A DNA stretch of 64,000 nt, from assembly GCA_030426545.1 (NCBI GenBank), contig JAUHYL010000003.1:56049-120048 (forward strand), read 5' to 3'. The stretch comes from Gammaproteobacteria bacterium. Lineage in GTDB: Bacteria > Pseudomonadota > Gammaproteobacteria > Pseudomonadales > Halieaceae. Positions 35,128-46,554 of the stretch are shown piece by piece. The notes below the pieces were generated by a model. The model worked only from the letters and a program-made list of their open reading frames with translations, searched no databases and was not told the origin of the DNA. Position 1 is the stretch's first letter; each line of letters opens with the position of its first letter. The position numbers were made by a program, and so were the translations under genes.

Positions 35128-35186
35128 GTGGCTTATATAAAACTAGATTTTGTATTATCCATCACTTCACAGCGAGGACGACCCCG

Positions 35187-37445
35187 ATGCCCCAGCGCCC
35201 ATTATCCCAATCTCACCCTATTTACGCCTTCGTAGCGCTTTGCCTGGTCAGCATCAGCCCACTCGCGAGTGCCCAGGACAGAATGCTCGAGGAAGTGGTG
35301 GTCACCGCCCAGAAGCGTGCCCAGGACGCGCAGGATGTCCCTATCGGCATCACGGCCCTGAGTGCACAGATGATCGAGAATGCCGGCATCACCAATACCA
35401 CGGATATCGTGAAGCTCGCCCCGTCGCTGACCTTCGGTCAGGGGAACAACAAGCAGAACTCCGGATTCTCCGTGCGCGGCGTGGGCACCCTGGTATTTAG
35501 TATTGGTGTTGAGAACAGCGTGGCCGTCGTCATCGATGACGTCAGCACGGTGCAGGCCGGGCAATCCCTGGCGAACCTGTACGACATTGAGAGTATCGAG
35601 GTCTTGCGTGGCCCGCAAAGCACACTGTTCGGCAAGAGCGCCTCCGCCGGCCTGATCAACGTGCGCACCAAAGCACCCTCCGACCAACTTGAAAGTTCTG
35701 TAGAGCTGACCGCTACCGACGATGACCAGCGCAGAATTGCGGGCTCCGTTTCAGGCCCAATCTCCGATGCGCTGGGCTTTCGGCTTAGCGGACAATGGGA
35801 TGAACTGGACGGCTACTACGACAACCTCACCTATAGCAGCGAAGTCAACGAACACGAAAACTACAGTTTGCGTGGCAAGCTACGCTGGACGCCTGGTGAT
35901 TCGACACAAATTGACCTGAACGCTTACTACAGCCAGGATGAAACCAGTTGCTGTAATCTGAGTTGGGAATCACTCGATCCCGATGCGCGCCTGTTTGGAC
36001 TTCCGCTGGATGAACCCGCCGCCGGTATTACACCCTCGGACGAGAACCGTGATGTACGCAGGGACGATATTACCGATTCAGAGGTAGACAATACCGGCAT
36101 TAATGGACGGCTGACGTTTGACGTCGGCGAATTCACCCTCACCTCCATCAGCGCCTACGACAATTGGCAGTACGACAATATAGAGGACGTCGACTTCTCG
36201 GATGTTGACGTACTGGGTTTCTTCACCGGCGGCGCTGAACAGGGCGGTTTCAGAGCAAATTCAGCGGTTGAAACAGATTTCGTTTCACAGGAATTTCGAT
36301 TGGCATCCCCTCTGCGAGAAAACTACGACTATCTTCTAGGCTTTTTCTACAGCGACGCGGACACGGATCGCAGCTTTCGCCGCAACCAGGGTCTGCCCAT
36401 TCTCCCCTCGAGTTGGGACGCAACTGCCGGCACGGAAAACATGGCACTGTTTGGTACGGTCAATTGGCGTTTCGCTCCGAATTTCGAGTTAACGGCGGGC
36501 CTGCGCTGGAACAGCGAAGAGGTCTCCATCGATTACATCAACAACCTGGCCACAGAAGACGGCACGGCCAACAACAGTGACAGTGATTCTGAAGTGCTTG
36601 GTAATCTCTCTGTGCAGTTCACACCCGCGGAAGATATCATGCTCTACGCACGCTATGCGCAGGGCTACAAGGGGCAGGCGTACAATGTGGTTACGGGTTT
36701 TACACAAGAAGACGCCAACAACCCCGTCGCTCCGGAAACTTCCGATCTATACGAGTTGGGCTTCAGGAGCACGCTTTGGGATCAACGCCTGCAACTCAAC
36801 GCGACACTGTTCTACACCGAGTACACGGACTACCAGGCACAGAATACGAGAATCTCTCCAGAAGGCGAATTCATCAACAAGTTGCGTAACGTCGGCGAAC
36901 TCGAGACGTCAGGCTTCGAACTCGAAGCGCGCGCACTGATTGGCGAGAACCTCACGTTGAACTTAAGCAGCTCTTACCTGGACGCCGAGATCAAGGAATT
37001 CGAGGGTGCCCCCTGTTATCCGGGCCAGACCGAAGCCGAAGGGTGTGTTGGTGACGTGCAAAACCTGGAAGGGAGCACGCTGCCCAACGCTCCTGAGTGG
37101 AAGTACAATCTCGGCGCTGACTATCACCTGCCGCTGTCGGAACTTCCGTTCTATGGCTTTATTCGTCTCAACTACACGTGGCAGGATGAAGTGGGATTCA
37201 GTCTGAGCCAGAACCCGTTGACGCAGCAGGATAGCTACGGCACCGCCGATTTGAGCATAGGAATCAATGAAAAGGCTTCAGACCTATATCGCGTGACGTT
37301 GTTCGTAAACAACATCGCCGATGAGAGCTTCAGCAATGCCAAAGCGGATGTCAGACAGCTATACGGCAGTAGCACGGCAATCATCCAGAATCTGCCCAGG
37401 AACTCGCAGCGCTACTACGGTATTCGCGTGAAGCTGCAGTTCTAA
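35187..37445 (+). CDS. TonB-dependent outer-membrane receptor
   Basis: This 752-residue receptor has a signal peptide (cleaved after ASAQ), a TonB-box region (MLEEVVVTAQKR), a plug domain (ending near VLRGPQSTLFGKSASAGLINVRTK) and a 22-strand barrel ending in the terminal Phe (YYGIRVKLQF). It imports a large substrate across the outer membrane. Marine examples of this subgroup take up lipids, sterol-like compounds, carbohydrates or siderophores; the substrate cannot be told. No Fur box is seen. The ATG at 35187 follows GAGG; 47 codons of open frame upstream contain the promoter and are excluded. It is a single gene closed by a strong terminator. Confidence 0.93.
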   Translation: MPQRPLSQSHPIYAFVALCLVSISPLASAQDRMLEEVVVTAQKRAQDAQDVPIGITALSAQMIENAGITNTTDIVKLAPSLTFGQGNNKQNSGFSVRGVGTLVFSIGVENSVAVVIDDVSTVQAGQSLANLYDIESIEVLRGPQSTLFGKSASAGLINVRTKAPSDQLESSVELTATDDDQRRIAGSVSGPISDALGFRLSGQWDELDGYYDNLTYSSEVNEHENYSLRGKLRWTPGDSTQIDLNAYYSQDETSCCNLSWESLDPDARLFGLPLDEPAAGITPSDENRDVRRDDITDSEVDNTGINGRLTFDVGEFTLTSISAYDNWQYDNIEDVDFSDVDVLGFFTGGAEQGGFRANSAVETDFVSQEFRLASPLRENYDYLLGFFYSDADTDRSFRRNQGLPILPSSWDATAGTENMALFGTVNWRFAPNFELTAGLRWNSEEVSIDYINNLATEDGTANNSDSDSEVLGNLSVQFTPAEDIMLYARYAQGYKGQAYNVVTGFTQEDANNPVAPETSDLYELGFRSTLWDQRLQLNATLFYTEYTDYQAQNTRISPEGEFINKLRNVGELETSGFELEARALIGENLTLNLSSSYLDAEIKEFEGAPCYPGQTEAEGCVGDVQNLEGSTLPNAPEWKYNLGADYHLPLSELPFYGFIRLNYTWQDEVGFSLSQNPLTQQDSYGTADLSIGINEKASDLYRVTLFVNNIADESFSNAKADVRQLYGSSTAIIQNLPRNSQRYYGIRVKLQF

Positions 37446-37463
37446 AACACGATAAGGCTCGTT

Positions 37464-37501
37464 AAAAAAAGGGGCGCACCGAATGGTGCGCCCCTTTTTT
37501 G
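37464..37501. terminator. Strong bidirectional terminator
   Basis: A7 run, GGGGCGCACC-gaat-GGTGCGCCCC (10-bp perfect stem) and T7 run. It serves the TonB receptor on the plus strand and pnp on the minus strand, whose stop is 22 bases away. Confidence 0.95.
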
Positions 37502-37522
37502 TTTTGCAGAAGAAAGTGCGCG

Positions 37523-39664
37523 CTACTCAGCGGCACCCCCGGAGGCTTCCTGAGCAGGTGCAGGTTCTGCGGCAGACGCTTCGTCTTCGAGCAGCTCTTT
37601 GATGGAAAGTTTGATACGGCCGCGCTGATCTACATCCAGCACCTTGACGCGTACTTCCTCTCCCTCACTCAGATAGTCCGACACATTCTCCACACGCTCG
37701 CTGGCAATCTGCGAGATATGCACCAGGCCGTCCTTGCCCGGAAGAATGTTGACGAATGCGCCGAAGTCGACAATCCGGGCGACTGTGCCCGTGTAGATAG
37801 CGCCCACTTCAGCCTCTGCGGTAATTTCTTCAACCATGGCCACGGCCGCATCGCGCGACTGCTGATCCTGTCCGAAAATACGCACTGTACCGTCGTCATC
37901 GATATCCACCGTCGCGCCAGACTGTTCGGTGATGGATCGAATGGTCGCCCCACCTTTACCGATAATGTCGCGAATCTTGTCAGAGTCGACTTTCAGGGTA
38001 ACCATGCTGGGCGCGTTTTCTGAGGTCACTTCACGCGCAGCGGGAAGTACGGCATTCATCTGGCCAAGGATGTGCAGTCTGGCCTGTTGTGCCTGCTCCA
38101 GAGCGGTCTCCATGATCTGCGACGTGATGCCTTCGATCTTGATATCCATCTGCAACGCGGTGACGCCGTCTGCTGTACCGGCCACCTTGAAATCCATGTC
38201 GCCGAGATGGTCTTCGTCGCCCAGGATATCGGTAAGTACCGCAAACTGGTTACCGTCTTTTACCAGGCCCATGGCAATACCAGCCACCGGCGCTTTGAGG
38301 GGTACGCCCGCTGCCATCAGTGCCAGAGAGCCAACGCAGACGGAAGCCATGGAGCTGGAACCATTTGATTCAGTGATTTCAGACACCATGCGAATGGTGT
38401 ACGGAAACTCTTCATCGTTCGGCAGCACCGCAGCAAGACCGCGACGCGCAAGACGCCCATGCCCTACTTCGCGCCGGCTGGTAAAACCAACCCGGCCCGC
38501 TTCACCGACAGAGTAAGGCGGGAAGTTGTAGTGCAGCATGAAAGGATCGCGACGCTCGCCTTCCAGCGCATCGATAATCTGAGCATCGCGCGTGGAACCC
38601 AGAGTAACTGCGCCAATTGCCTGTGTTTCGCCACGCGTAAACAGGGCGCTACCGTGAACCTTGGGCAGCACGTCAACTTCACAGGCGATGGACCGCACGG
38701 TGCGGGTATCGCGCCCGTCGATGCGAGCTTCGCCGGCGAGAATACGCTTGCGTACAAGGTTTTTCTCAACGCTTTTAAATACGTCTTTCACGTCGTCTGC
38801 CGAAGGGCCATCTTCCGAAGCCAGCGCGGCAATCGCGGCGTCGCGAATCTCGCCAACGCGTGCATAGCGATCAGCTTTTTCGGTGATCCGGTAGGCTTCG
38901 CCGAGGTCAGCCTTGACCTGGCCTTCCACAGCAGCAACCAATTCTTCATTCACCGGCGGTGCTTGCCACTCCCAACGCGGCTTGCCGGCCTCTGCAACAA
39001 GCTCATTGATCGCCTTGATCACCGCCTGCATCTCCTGGTGCGCAAACAGCACGGCGCCAAGCATTTGGTCTTCCGAAAGCTCTTGAGCCTGGGATTCAAC
39101 CATCAACACAGCGTCTTCAGTTCCCGCAACGACCATGTCCAGCTTGCTATCGGCCAGTTCTTCGTACGTGGGGTTCAGGATGTATCCGCGAGCTTCGTTG
39201 AAGCCCACACGTGCACCCCCAATGGGGCCGTTAAACGGACAACCGGAAATCGCCAGCGCGGCAGAGGTGCCTATCATGGCGGGAATATCGGGATCGATGT
39301 GCTTGTCCGCAGACACGACAGTACAAATCACCTGCACTTCGTTCTTGAAGCCGTCAGGAAACAGCGGGCGTATTGGGCGATCGATAAGGCGCGATGTCAG
39401 TGTTTCCTTTTCACTGGGACGTCCTTCGCGCTTGAAAAATCCGCCGGGGATTTTGCCGACAGAGTAAGTTTTTTCCATGTAGTGTACCGCCAGCGGGAAG
39501 AAATCCTTGCCCGGCTGGGGCGACTTTTCCGCGACAACGGTACAGAGAACAGAAGTGTTTTCTACAGTTACCAGGACCGCACCGCTCGCCTGCCTGGCGA
39601 TTCGACCGGTCTCCAGGCTGACGGTCTGGCCGCCGTACTGGAATGACTTAGTTATGGGATTCAC
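37523..39664 (-). CDS. pnp: Polyribonucleotide nucleotidyltransferase (PNPase)
   Basis: PNPase degrades RNA 3' to 5' with phosphate and forms the degradosome. Two RNase PH domains are seen, with the KH domain ([20 protein letters not shown]) and the S1 domain ([24 protein letters not shown]) at the C-terminus. The tail is Ala/Glu/Pro rich. The length of 713 residues is normal. The start is GTG with GGAG seven bases upstream. rpsO lies upstream with an intervening hairpin, as in E. coli. Confidence 0.98.
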   Translation of the reverse strand: MNPITKSFQYGGQTVSLETGRIARQASGAVLVTVENTSVLCTVVAEKSPQPGKDFFPLAVHYMEKTYSVGKIPGGFFKREGRPSEKETLTSRLIDRPIRPLFPDGFKNEVQVICTVVSADKHIDPDIPAMIGTSAALAISGCPFNGPIGGARVGFNEARGYILNPTYEELADSKLDMVVAGTEDAVLMVESQAQELSEDQMLGAVLFAHQEMQAVIKAINELVAEAGKPRWEWQAPPVNEELVAAVEGQVKADLGEAYRITEKADRYARVGEIRDAAIAALASEDGPSADDVKDVFKSVEKNLVRKRILAGEARIDGRDTRTVRSIACEVDVLPKVHGSALFTRGETQAIGAVTLGSTRDAQIIDALEGERRDPFMLHYNFPPYSVGEAGRVGFTSRREVGHGRLARRGLAAVLPNDEEFPYTIRMVSEITESNGSSSMASVCVGSLALMAAGVPLKAPVAGIAMGLVKDGNQFAVLTDILGDEDHLGDMDFKVAGTADGVTALQMDIKIEGITSQIMETALEQAQQARLHILGQMNAVLPAAREVTSENAPSMVTLKVDSDKIRDIIGKGGATIRSITEQSGATVDIDDDGTVRIFGQDQQSRDAAVAMVEEITAEAEVGAIYTGTVARIVDFGAFVNILPGKDGLVHISQIASERVENVSDYLSEGEEVRVKVLDVDQRGRIKLSIKELLEDEASAAEPAPAQEASGGAAE

Positions 39665-39722
39665 GTTTTTTCTCCAATTTTCTTTCAGTGCGCGGGCGAC
39701 TCAATGACAGACCCACGAGCAA

Positions 39723-39752
39723 GCCGGCAAACAGGGTTGTTCCTGCGCCGGC
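39723..39752 (-). other. rpsO-pnp intergenic hairpin (RNase III-type candidate)
   Basis: GCCGGC-N18-GCCGGC with an inner CAGG/CCTG pairing lies between rpsO and pnp. In E. coli the pnp leader forms an RNase III-cleaved stem that allows PNPase autocontrol; this one is in the same place. No U-run follows, so it is not a simple terminator. Confidence 0.5.
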
Positions 39753-39773
39753 GTGCGGATGATGAGTAAAGCG

Positions 39774-40043
39774 CTATCGGCGCAGACCCAGGCGCTTGAT
39801 CAGCTCGGCGTAACGATTTGTGTCTTTGCGCCTGAGATAATCCAGCAATTTGCGACGCTGATTCACCATACGAATCAGTCCGCGGCGGGAGTGATGATCT
39901 TGCTTGTGTGACTGGAAGTGCCCCTGCAACTGCTCAATATTTGCTGTCAGCAGTGCTACCTGTACTTCCGGGGAACCCGTGTCACCGTCGCTGTTCTGGT
40001 ACTCTTTGACGATTTCAGCCTTACGTTCGGCATTCAGTGCCAT
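39774..40043 (-). CDS. rpsO: 30S ribosomal protein S15
   Basis: S15 binds 16S rRNA and is an early assembly protein. The 89 residues match the family in full ([42 protein letters not shown]). The ATG at 40043 has AGAGGA upstream. The leader contains GGGCAaCCCG-N8-CGGGcTGCCC (40062-40090 region), a candidate for the S15 autorepression fold described in E. coli. A CCTGTC/GACAGG stem near 40120-40145 separates it from truB. Confidence 0.98.
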   Translation of the reverse strand: MALNAERKAEIVKEYQNSDGDTGSPEVQVALLTANIEQLQGHFQSHKQDHHSRRGLIRMVNQRRKLLDYLRRKDTNRYAELIKRLGLRR

Positions 40044-40148
40044 TTTACTAATCCTCTAATGTAATCTGCCCGGGGCAGCCCGTTATCGTGCGGGTTGCCC
40101 TTCGTTTCAAATAGAGCCTGTCCGTGCAGATTTACAGACAGGTTCGCG

Positions 40149-41078
40149 TCACCTACCGGTGACTATCAGTCGACGCGGCGCCACGCGCCCATCGTCCAAT
40201 ATCTCTCCAACACCCAGGAATTCACCGCTTTCCAGGGCGACGCGCACCATACCATTCCCGGGCGCGTTTGGCACCTGCACCGGCTGACCCTGCCGCATAT
40301 AAAACCCACCTGATTCGGTGAGTTCCACCAGTGGCAACGCGCCAAGGGCGGAGTCGGCCGGCAGCATGAGTGCGTCCATTTCAGCCAGTAATTCTTCGCC
40401 CTTCAGCGCCTCAAGCGTGGTCAGGGCGACGCTATCCTCGATAGAAAAAGGCCCCGCCCTGGTGCGCCGCAATGCACTTACGTGGGCGCCGCAGCCCAGG
40501 GCTTTGCCCAGATCCTCAGCGATCGAGCGGACATAGGTGCCCTTGCTGCATTCCAGGTAAATATCCACCTCAGGCCGCTCCCCGGGCCGGAATGCGCAGA
40601 GGCGCAACTCCTTTACGACAACAGTACGCGCTTCCCGTTCCACTTCCTGACCCTGGCGCGCAAGCTTGTACAGTGGCTGGCCATCACGCTTGATAGCGGA
40701 GTACATGGAGGGGATCTGCTGTATCTCCCCCCTGAACGCCTGCAGGGCGTTCGCAACCTGTGCCTCGGTGACGCCAGAGGCGTCTGTGCTGTGCAGCAGT
40801 TCACCCTCGGCATCGCCGGTGGTCGTGCTCTCTCCGAGCACAAATGTACTCGTATAGACCTTGTCAGCGTCGAGCAGGTACTGGGAAAACTTGGTCGCCT
40901 CGCCGAAACACAGTGGCAAAACACCTGATGCAAGCGGGTCCAGGCTCCCCGTATGTCCCGCCTTGGCGGCGAAAAACAGCCGTTTCACCACCTGTAATGC
41001 CTGGTTGGAACTGAACCCGACCGGCTTGTCGAGGACCAGAATTCCGTTTACGGGGCGGCCGCGGCGTCGCCTGCCCAC
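40149..41078 (-). CDS. truB: tRNA pseudouridine(55) synthase
   Basis: TruB makes the universal pseudouridine 55 in tRNA. The catalytic Asp is in GHTGSLDPLASGVLP; the family blocks KAYxxxF-like DKVYTSTFVLG and CSKGTYVRSIAEDLG are present, as is the C-terminal PUA-like part. The length of 309 residues is normal. The start is GTG, two bases after the rbfA stop, so it is coupled to rbfA. Confidence 0.97.
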   Translation of the reverse strand: MGRRRRGRPVNGILVLDKPVGFSSNQALQVVKRLFFAAKAGHTGSLDPLASGVLPLCFGEATKFSQYLLDADKVYTSTFVLGESTTTGDAEGELLHSTDASGVTEAQVANALQAFRGEIQQIPSMYSAIKRDGQPLYKLARQGQEVEREARTVVVKELRLCAFRPGERPEVDIYLECSKGTYVRSIAEDLGKALGCGAHVSALRRTRAGPFSIEDSVALTTLEALKGEELLAEMDALMLPADSALGALPLVELTESGGFYMRQGQPVQVPNAPGNGMVRVALESGEFLGVGEILDDGRVAPRRLIVTGR

Positions 41079-41080
41079 GG

Positions 41081-41476
41081 CTAATCCACCTCTTCGTCGT
41101 CGCGCAAACCCAACTGGCGATCTGCACCGGCGGCGCGGTCAATCAGCGCCTCCAGATCGCGGCCACGGCCGACACTGCTGTCAAAGATAAATCGCAACTG
41201 CGGCATGCTGCGCATGCGGCTGCCACGGGACAGCTGGCTGCGTAAAAATCCTGCTGCCTTGTTCAATGCCTCGGTCGCCTCGGAGGCCTCTTCGACAGAG
41301 TCCGATCCGATCCGGGTAAAGTAAATACGCGCATAGCCCAGATCGCGACTCACTTCCACACCCGTCAGACTGACCATGCCAATCCTCGGGTCACGCAGCT
41401 CACGCTGTATCAGCAGCGCCACTTCGCGTTGCAGAAAGTCTGCCACGCGCTGGGTTCGGGCATATTCTTTAGCCAT
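41081..41476 (-). CDS. rbfA: Ribosome-binding factor A
   Basis: RbfA matures 16S rRNA and acts in cold adaptation. The KH-like fold is recognised by RTQRVADFLQREVALLIQRELRDPRIG and FIFDSSVGRG. The length of 131 residues is normal, with an acidic C-terminus (LRDDEEVD). It sits between infB and truB in the conserved nusA-infB operon, 20 bases after infB. Confidence 0.97.
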   Translation of the reverse strand: MAKEYARTQRVADFLQREVALLIQRELRDPRIGMVSLTGVEVSRDLGYARIYFTRIGSDSVEEASEATEALNKAAGFLRSQLSRGSRMRSMPQLRFIFDSSVGRGRDLEALIDRAAGADRQLGLRDDEEVD

Positions 41477-41496
41477 CGGTGTCGAGTAAACGCCGC

Positions 41497-44115
41497 CTAA
41501 AGAGAGCGGGCGATCTCCTTGACCTCGTAAACCTCGATCAGGTCTCCGGCTTTCACATCGGTGTAGTTCTTAACACCGATACCGCATTCCGTACCCGCGC
41601 GCACCTCGTTGACGTCGTCCTTGTGGCGGCGCAGCGACTCGAGTTCACCCTCGTAGATCACCACGTTGTCGCGCAGTACGCGTATAGGCTTGGCGCGGAA
41701 TACCGCACCCTCGGTCACCATACAACCGGCGATCTGGCCAAACTTCGGCGAACGGAATACATCCCGCACCTCGGCGATTCCTACAATCTCCTCGCGCATC
41801 TCCGGCGCAAGCATGCCCGACAGCGCCTGTTTCACGTCGTCGATCAGGTCATAGATCACGTTGTAGTAGCGTAAGTCCACACCCTCGTTTTCAACGACGC
41901 TGCGTGCCGCGGAGTCTGCGCGGACATTGAAGCCGAACACGACCGCTTCCGAGGTCATCGCGAGGTTGATATCGGTTTCGGTAATACCGCCGACACCGCC
42001 GGAAACGATATTGACCTGCACTTCCTCATTTCCGAGATCCAACAGTGCAGTCTGGATTGCTTCCAGAGAGCCTCGCACGTCGGCTTTCACCACGATATTG
42101 AGGATACGCTTGTCGCCGGCGGTCATGCTCTCGAACATGTTGTCCAGCTTGGCGGCCTGCTGACGCTGCAGCTTGGTTTCGCGGCTCTTTTCCTGGCGGA
42201 AATCTGCCACTTCACGCGCCCGCTTTTCGTTTTCTACCACAGCAAACAAATCACCCGCTGCCGGCGTGCCATCCAATCCGAGAATCTCTACCGGGATACT
42301 CGGCCCGGCTTCCTGCACAGGCTGGCCGTTTTCATCCAACATGGCGCGCACGCGGCCAAACTGCAGACCGGCGAGTACGATGTCGCCCTGTTTCAATGTG
42401 CCGCTTTGAACCAGCAGAGAGGCCACGGAGCCGCGACCCTTGTCCAGGCGCGATTCGATGACGATTCCCTGTGCCGGAACATCGCGTGGGGCGGTAAGTT
42501 CCAACAATTCCGCCTGCAGCAGCACTGCGTCCAGCAATTCGCTGACACCGTCACCAGTGTGCGCTGAAACGCTTACAAACTGCGTGTCGCCGCCCCAGTC
42601 TTCCGGTATGACGTCTTTCGCGGCCAGCTCGTTCTTGACCCGGTCCGGATCCGCGCCTTCCTTATCAATCTTGTTCACAGCCACGATCAGCGGCACATCT
42701 GCCGCCCTTGCATGCTGCACAGCTTCTTCGGTTTGCGGCATAACGCCGTCGTCAGCCGCCACGACAAGGATGACGATATCCGTACTCTTCGCTCCGCGAG
42801 CACGCATGGCGGTAAACGCCGCGTGGCCCGGGGTGTCGAGGAAGGAAATCATGCCGTGATCGGTGTCTACGTGGTAAGCGCCGATGTGCTGGGTAATACC
42901 ACCCGCCTCACCTTCAGCAACCTGGCTCTTGCGGATGTAATCCAGCAGCGAGGTCTTACCGTGGTCGACGTGGCCCATTACGGTGACTACCGGGGCTCGA
43001 GGTTCATCGGTGCCGGCATGCTCCGACAGGGTTTGCTCCAGGCTTTCCTCCAGAGCGTCTGCACTGATCAGCTTGACCGAGTGTCCGAATTCCTCCACCA
43101 CGAGTGTTGCGGTGTCCTGGTCGATCATCTGATTGATCGTTGCCATCACACCGAGCTTCATCAGCTCCTTGATCACTTCGCCGGACTTGACCGCCATCTG
43201 CTGGGCAAGGCCGCCGACAGAGATCATGTCGGCGATTTCGACCTCGTGTACGATGCGCTCGGTAGGCTGTTCGAAGCCATGCTTGCCATGCTCTGCGTGC
43301 GTCGCCTTGATCTTTTTGCGACCACCGCGGCGGCGACCGCGTGTTTCCGCCTCAAGATCGGCCAGCGACAGGTTATGGCCGCGCTGCTTGCCACGTCCAC
43401 CGGGCGCAGAGCGCGCCAGGCGACTACGCGGCTTGCGGTTGTCATTGTCATCACCCGTACGCGTGGTCGGCGCTTCATGCAGGCGCTTGGGCCGACGCGG
43501 AGCGTCTTTCGCTCCTTCCTTGGGCTTGGTATCTGCTTCCGACTTGGCCTGTTCCTCGGCCGCCTTTCTCGCTTCCAGCGCAGCCTGACGAGCAGCGGCG
43601 TCTGCTGCTTCCTTCTGCTTGCGACGCTCTGCAGCTCGCTGGCGCAGTATCTCGGGATCCAGGTTCGCAGGATCCTCATCCTCCGGCGGTGCAACCTCTG
43701 CCTCAGGCGCAGTGGTTGCCTCCTCTTCTGCGGCTTCTATTTCAGCTACCGCCGCCTCTTCCGGCTCTTCGACCAGCTCTTCCTCTACCAGCGGATCTTC
43801 GTCCGTAGTGGCTTCGACATCGCGCTTTACGTAGGTGCGCTTTTTACGCACTTCAACGTTAACCGTTTTCTTGCCCTGGGAACCTGGCGTGCGCAGCGTG
43901 CTCAGCGTTTTGCGCTTGAGCGTAATGCGCTTGGGCGCTTCCGTCGCCTCACCGTGGCTGCGTTTCAGAAACTTCAGCAACGTCTGCTTGTCTTCATCGG
44001 ACACAGCCTCTTCCGCAGATGTGTGCGGTAAGCCGGCCTCTTTCATCTGCGTAAGCAGACGTTCTGAGGACGCTCCCACCACCTCTGCAAGCTGTTGCAC
44101 CGTCACTTGCGCCAT
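41497..44115 (-). CDS. infB: Translation initiation factor IF-2
   Basis: IF-2 places initiator tRNA on the ribosome. It has an IF2-N domain at the start ([26 protein letters not shown]), a long low-complexity Glu/Ala/Lys linker of about 200 residues, and the GTPase core with [24 protein letters not shown] and NKIDKEG. Domains II to IV follow. The length of 872 residues is like that of E. coli IF2-alpha. The ATG has AGGAG eight bases upstream. Its partner, initiator tRNA-Met, is encoded at the head of the same operon. Confidence 0.98.
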   Translation of the reverse strand: MAQVTVQQLAEVVGASSERLLTQMKEAGLPHTSAEEAVSDEDKQTLLKFLKRSHGEATEAPKRITLKRKTLSTLRTPGSQGKKTVNVEVRKKRTYVKRDVEATTDEDPLVEEELVEEPEEAAVAEIEAAEEEATTAPEAEVAPPEDEDPANLDPEILRQRAAERRKQKEAADAAARQAALEARKAAEEQAKSEADTKPKEGAKDAPRRPKRLHEAPTTRTGDDNDNRKPRSRLARSAPGGRGKQRGHNLSLADLEAETRGRRRGGRKKIKATHAEHGKHGFEQPTERIVHEVEIADMISVGGLAQQMAVKSGEVIKELMKLGVMATINQMIDQDTATLVVEEFGHSVKLISADALEESLEQTLSEHAGTDEPRAPVVTVMGHVDHGKTSLLDYIRKSQVAEGEAGGITQHIGAYHVDTDHGMISFLDTPGHAAFTAMRARGAKSTDIVILVVAADDGVMPQTEEAVQHARAADVPLIVAVNKIDKEGADPDRVKNELAAKDVIPEDWGGDTQFVSVSAHTGDGVSELLDAVLLQAELLELTAPRDVPAQGIVIESRLDKGRGSVASLLVQSGTLKQGDIVLAGLQFGRVRAMLDENGQPVQEAGPSIPVEILGLDGTPAAGDLFAVVENEKRAREVADFRQEKSRETKLQRQQAAKLDNMFESMTAGDKRILNIVVKADVRGSLEAIQTALLDLGNEEVQVNIVSGGVGGITETDINLAMTSEAVVFGFNVRADSAARSVVENEGVDLRYYNVIYDLIDDVKQALSGMLAPEMREEIVGIAEVRDVFRSPKFGQIAGCMVTEGAVFRAKPIRVLRDNVVIYEGELESLRRHKDDVNEVRAGTECGIGVKNYTDVKAGDLIEVYEVKEIARSL

Positions 44116-44169
44116 TCGATCTTCTCCTTGGTAACCTGTCTTATCGCGTACAAACCCGACCCTGCCAGG

Positions 44170-45663
44170 TTACTCTTCCGCCTCCGCGAACCACGGGGCT
44201 CGCGCGGTCATAATCAATTCACCCGCGCGCTCTTCTGTCATTTCCGGAATATCCATTATTTCGTCCACGCCCTGCTCGGCCAGGTCTTCCATCGTGACAA
44301 TGCCACGACTGGCAAGAATGTAGGCCAGATGACGGTCCATGCCATCCATGGTGAGCAGATCTTCCGCTGGCTCGTTCGCCCCCAGTTGCTCTTCGGAGGC
44401 AATGGCCTGCGTCAGCAGCGCGTCCTTGGCACGGGCGCGCAATTCCTCGGCGATGTCTTCGTCGAAGCCCTCGATGGCGGTCATCTCTTCCAGCGGAACG
44501 TAGGCCACCTCTTCCAGCGTGGTGAAGCCCTCTTCCACCAGGATGTCTGCTACATCTTCATCAACATCCAGATTTTCGACAAAAACCGCAATCACCTGGC
44601 CCGCTTCCGCCTCGTGCTTGTCGGCGGCTTCCTCCAGGCTCATCACGTTGATCGTCCAGCCCGTCAGTTCAGAGGCCAGCCGCACGTTCTGCCCAGAACG
44701 GCCAATGGCCTGGGCGAGGTTCTCTTCGGAAACAGCAACATCCATTGTGCCGCTGTCTTCATCAACAACGATGGACTCAACTTCAGCCGGCGCCATGCCA
44801 TTGATCACCAGTTGTGCAGGGTTATCGTCCCACAGCACAATATCGACCCGCTCATTATCCAGCTCGTTAGAGACCGCCTGAACGCGTGAGCCCCGCATGC
44901 CCACACAGGCGCCCACCGGGTCGATGCGTTGGTCATTGGTTTTCACGGCGATCTTGGCTCGGGAGCCGGGATCACGGGCCGCGGCCTTGATCTGGATAAC
45001 TTCTTCCGAAATCTCCGGCACCTCGATCTTGAACAGCTCAATAAGCATTTCGGGGCAGGAGCGACTCAGGATAAGCTGCGGTCCGCGAGCCTCTGTGCTG
45101 ATTTCCTGGAGAATGGCGCGCACGCGATCGTTGACGCGAAAGGTCTCGCGGCCAACCAGCTGCTCTCGCGGCAGCAGGCCTTCTGCATTGTTGCCCAGAT
45201 CCACGATGACGTTGTCCCGCGTGACCTTTTTCACCGTGCCCGCCACCAGCTCACCCACGCGATCACTGTATTGCTCTACCACCTGTGCGCGCTCGGCATC
45301 GCGCACGCGCTGCACGATGACCTGCTTGGCCGTTTGCGCTGCTATGCGGCCAAATTCCACGTTCTCAACCTGGATGGTGTGGTAATCGCCGGGCTTGAGG
45401 TTGGTGTCTTCCTCGGCCGCCTCCTCGGTGGTGAACTGCGTTCCCAACAGGGCCAGTTCATCATCGGGCACGACCAGCCAGCGCCTGAACGTCTCGTAGT
45501 CGCCGGTGGAGCGGTCAATATTGACTTGAATATCGGCGTCTTCGTCATACCGCTTCTTGGTCGCCGTCGCCAGAGCGAGCTCCATCGCCTCGAAGATAAT
45601 GTCCTGGGACACTCCCTTCTCGTTCGACACAGCCTCCGCTATATCCAAAATCTCCTTGGTCAT
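44170..45663 (-). CDS. nusA: Transcription termination/antitermination factor NusA
   Basis: NusA binds RNA polymerase and controls pausing, termination and antitermination. Seen in order are the N-terminal domain, S1 ([26 protein letters not shown]), two KH domains ([34 protein letters not shown]) and two acidic C-terminal repeats ([32 protein letters not shown]). The length of 497 residues agrees with gammaproteobacterial NusA. It follows rimP by 27 bases. Confidence 0.98.
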   Translation of the reverse strand: MTKEILDIAEAVSNEKGVSQDIIFEAMELALATATKKRYDEDADIQVNIDRSTGDYETFRRWLVVPDDELALLGTQFTTEEAAEEDTNLKPGDYHTIQVENVEFGRIAAQTAKQVIVQRVRDAERAQVVEQYSDRVGELVAGTVKKVTRDNVIVDLGNNAEGLLPREQLVGRETFRVNDRVRAILQEISTEARGPQLILSRSCPEMLIELFKIEVPEISEEVIQIKAAARDPGSRAKIAVKTNDQRIDPVGACVGMRGSRVQAVSNELDNERVDIVLWDDNPAQLVINGMAPAEVESIVVDEDSGTMDVAVSEENLAQAIGRSGQNVRLASELTGWTINVMSLEEAADKHEAEAGQVIAVFVENLDVDEDVADILVEEGFTTLEEVAYVPLEEMTAIEGFDEDIAEELRARAKDALLTQAIASEEQLGANEPAEDLLTMDGMDRHLAYILASRGIVTMEDLAEQGVDEIMDIPEMTEERAGELIMTARAPWFAEAEE

Positions 45664-45690
45664 TTCAGCCTCGCCAATTTGCCTTACGCG

Positions 45691-46146
45691 CTATATGCCG
45701 GGATGCACACGCGCCTTTTCAATCGTGCCATGGGGCAGCAGGTACTCATGATCATCGACCTGAATGACGACATCTTCGCCGTCAACGCCCTTCAACATGC
45801 CCTTAAACTTGCGCCGCCCGTCAAAGGCGCTGCGCAAGCGCAATTCAATTACCTCACCAATATAGCCAGCGTACTGCTCCGGCCTGAACAACAACCGATC
45901 GACGCCGGGAGAAGAAACCTCCAGCGTATACTCACCGCTGATCGGATCTTCCACATCCAGCACGCCACTGACCTGCTCGCTAGCGGCGGCACAGTCCTCG
46001 ACTGTGATGCCCTGCGGCGCCTCGATGTAAACGCGCAGTGTGGAGTGCCTGCCCTGCGACAGGTACTCCACGCCCCACAACTCAAAACCCAGCGCCTGCA
46101 CAGTGGACTGCAACATTTCAGCAATCTTCTGTTCCTTGCTAGCCAC
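45691..46146 (-). CDS. rimP: Ribosome maturation factor RimP
   Basis: RimP is needed for 30S assembly. The family blocks ALGFELWGVEYLSQG, DCAAASEQVSGVLDVEDPI and EVSSPGVDRLL are clear. The start is not certain. The frame opens at a TTG (46173) without a site. I prefer the GTG at 46146, which starts the usual short N-terminus (VASKEQKIAEML) and has AGGGAG upstream, though at a long distance of 12 bases. It is the first protein gene of the nusA operon, after initiator tRNA-Met. Confidence 0.93.
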   Translation of the reverse strand: MASKEQKIAEMLQSTVQALGFELWGVEYLSQGRHSTLRVYIEAPQGITVEDCAAASEQVSGVLDVEDPISGEYTLEVSSPGVDRLLFRPEQYAGYIGEVIELRLRSAFDGRRKFKGMLKGVDGEDVVIQVDDHEYLLPHGTIEKARVHPGI

Positions 46147-46201
46147 GGGCGTTTCTATCTCCCTGTACGACAAAGCCCGATAACAAAAGCTCCACGTACG
46201 A

Positions 46202-46225
46202 AAAAGCCCCTGAAAAGGGGCTTTT
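46202..46225 (-). terminator. Terminator after initiator tRNA-Met
   Basis: AAAAGCCCC-N6-GGGGCTTTT stem, with a U-run on the minus strand (GGGGCTTTTTC). It lies between metY and rimP, so rimP-nusA expression depends on read-through or an internal promoter. Confidence 0.8.
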
Positions 46226-46264
46226 CATCTGCACACTGTCGGTATAGGAGCGGACAGTGTGAAT

Positions 46265-46341
<77 letters not shown>

Positions 46342-46420
46342 TCAAAACTTCCTCGAACACGGCAGGCCCCTTGGCACGCCGCGCTGAACCGAAAAATACC
46401 GGCTCTTCAAGAGGGTGTGC

Positions 46421-46449
46421 ATTATAGGGATGGTCCCCACCCCGGTCAA
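46421..46449 (-). promoter_or_regulatory. Sigma-70 promoter of initiator tRNA
   Basis: On the minus strand TTGACC (46449-46444), 17 bases, TATAAT (46426-46421), a near-consensus promoter followed by a GC-rich discriminator. It lies ~75 bases before the tRNA. Confidence 0.85.
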
Positions 46450-46554
46450 CAGTGTCGGCAATTCCAGCAGGGTCACACGCCACAGCGAAAAACCGGGTTG
46501 CAAAGCGGGCCGTTGCCGCAAGATTCGAGCGGGGCGGAAGCGGTACTCGAAGCC

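Noticed and set aside
42712..44031. 439-codon plus-strand frame opposite infB
   Set aside because: Antisense shadow of the IF-2 low-complexity linker and G domain; no domain or good start.
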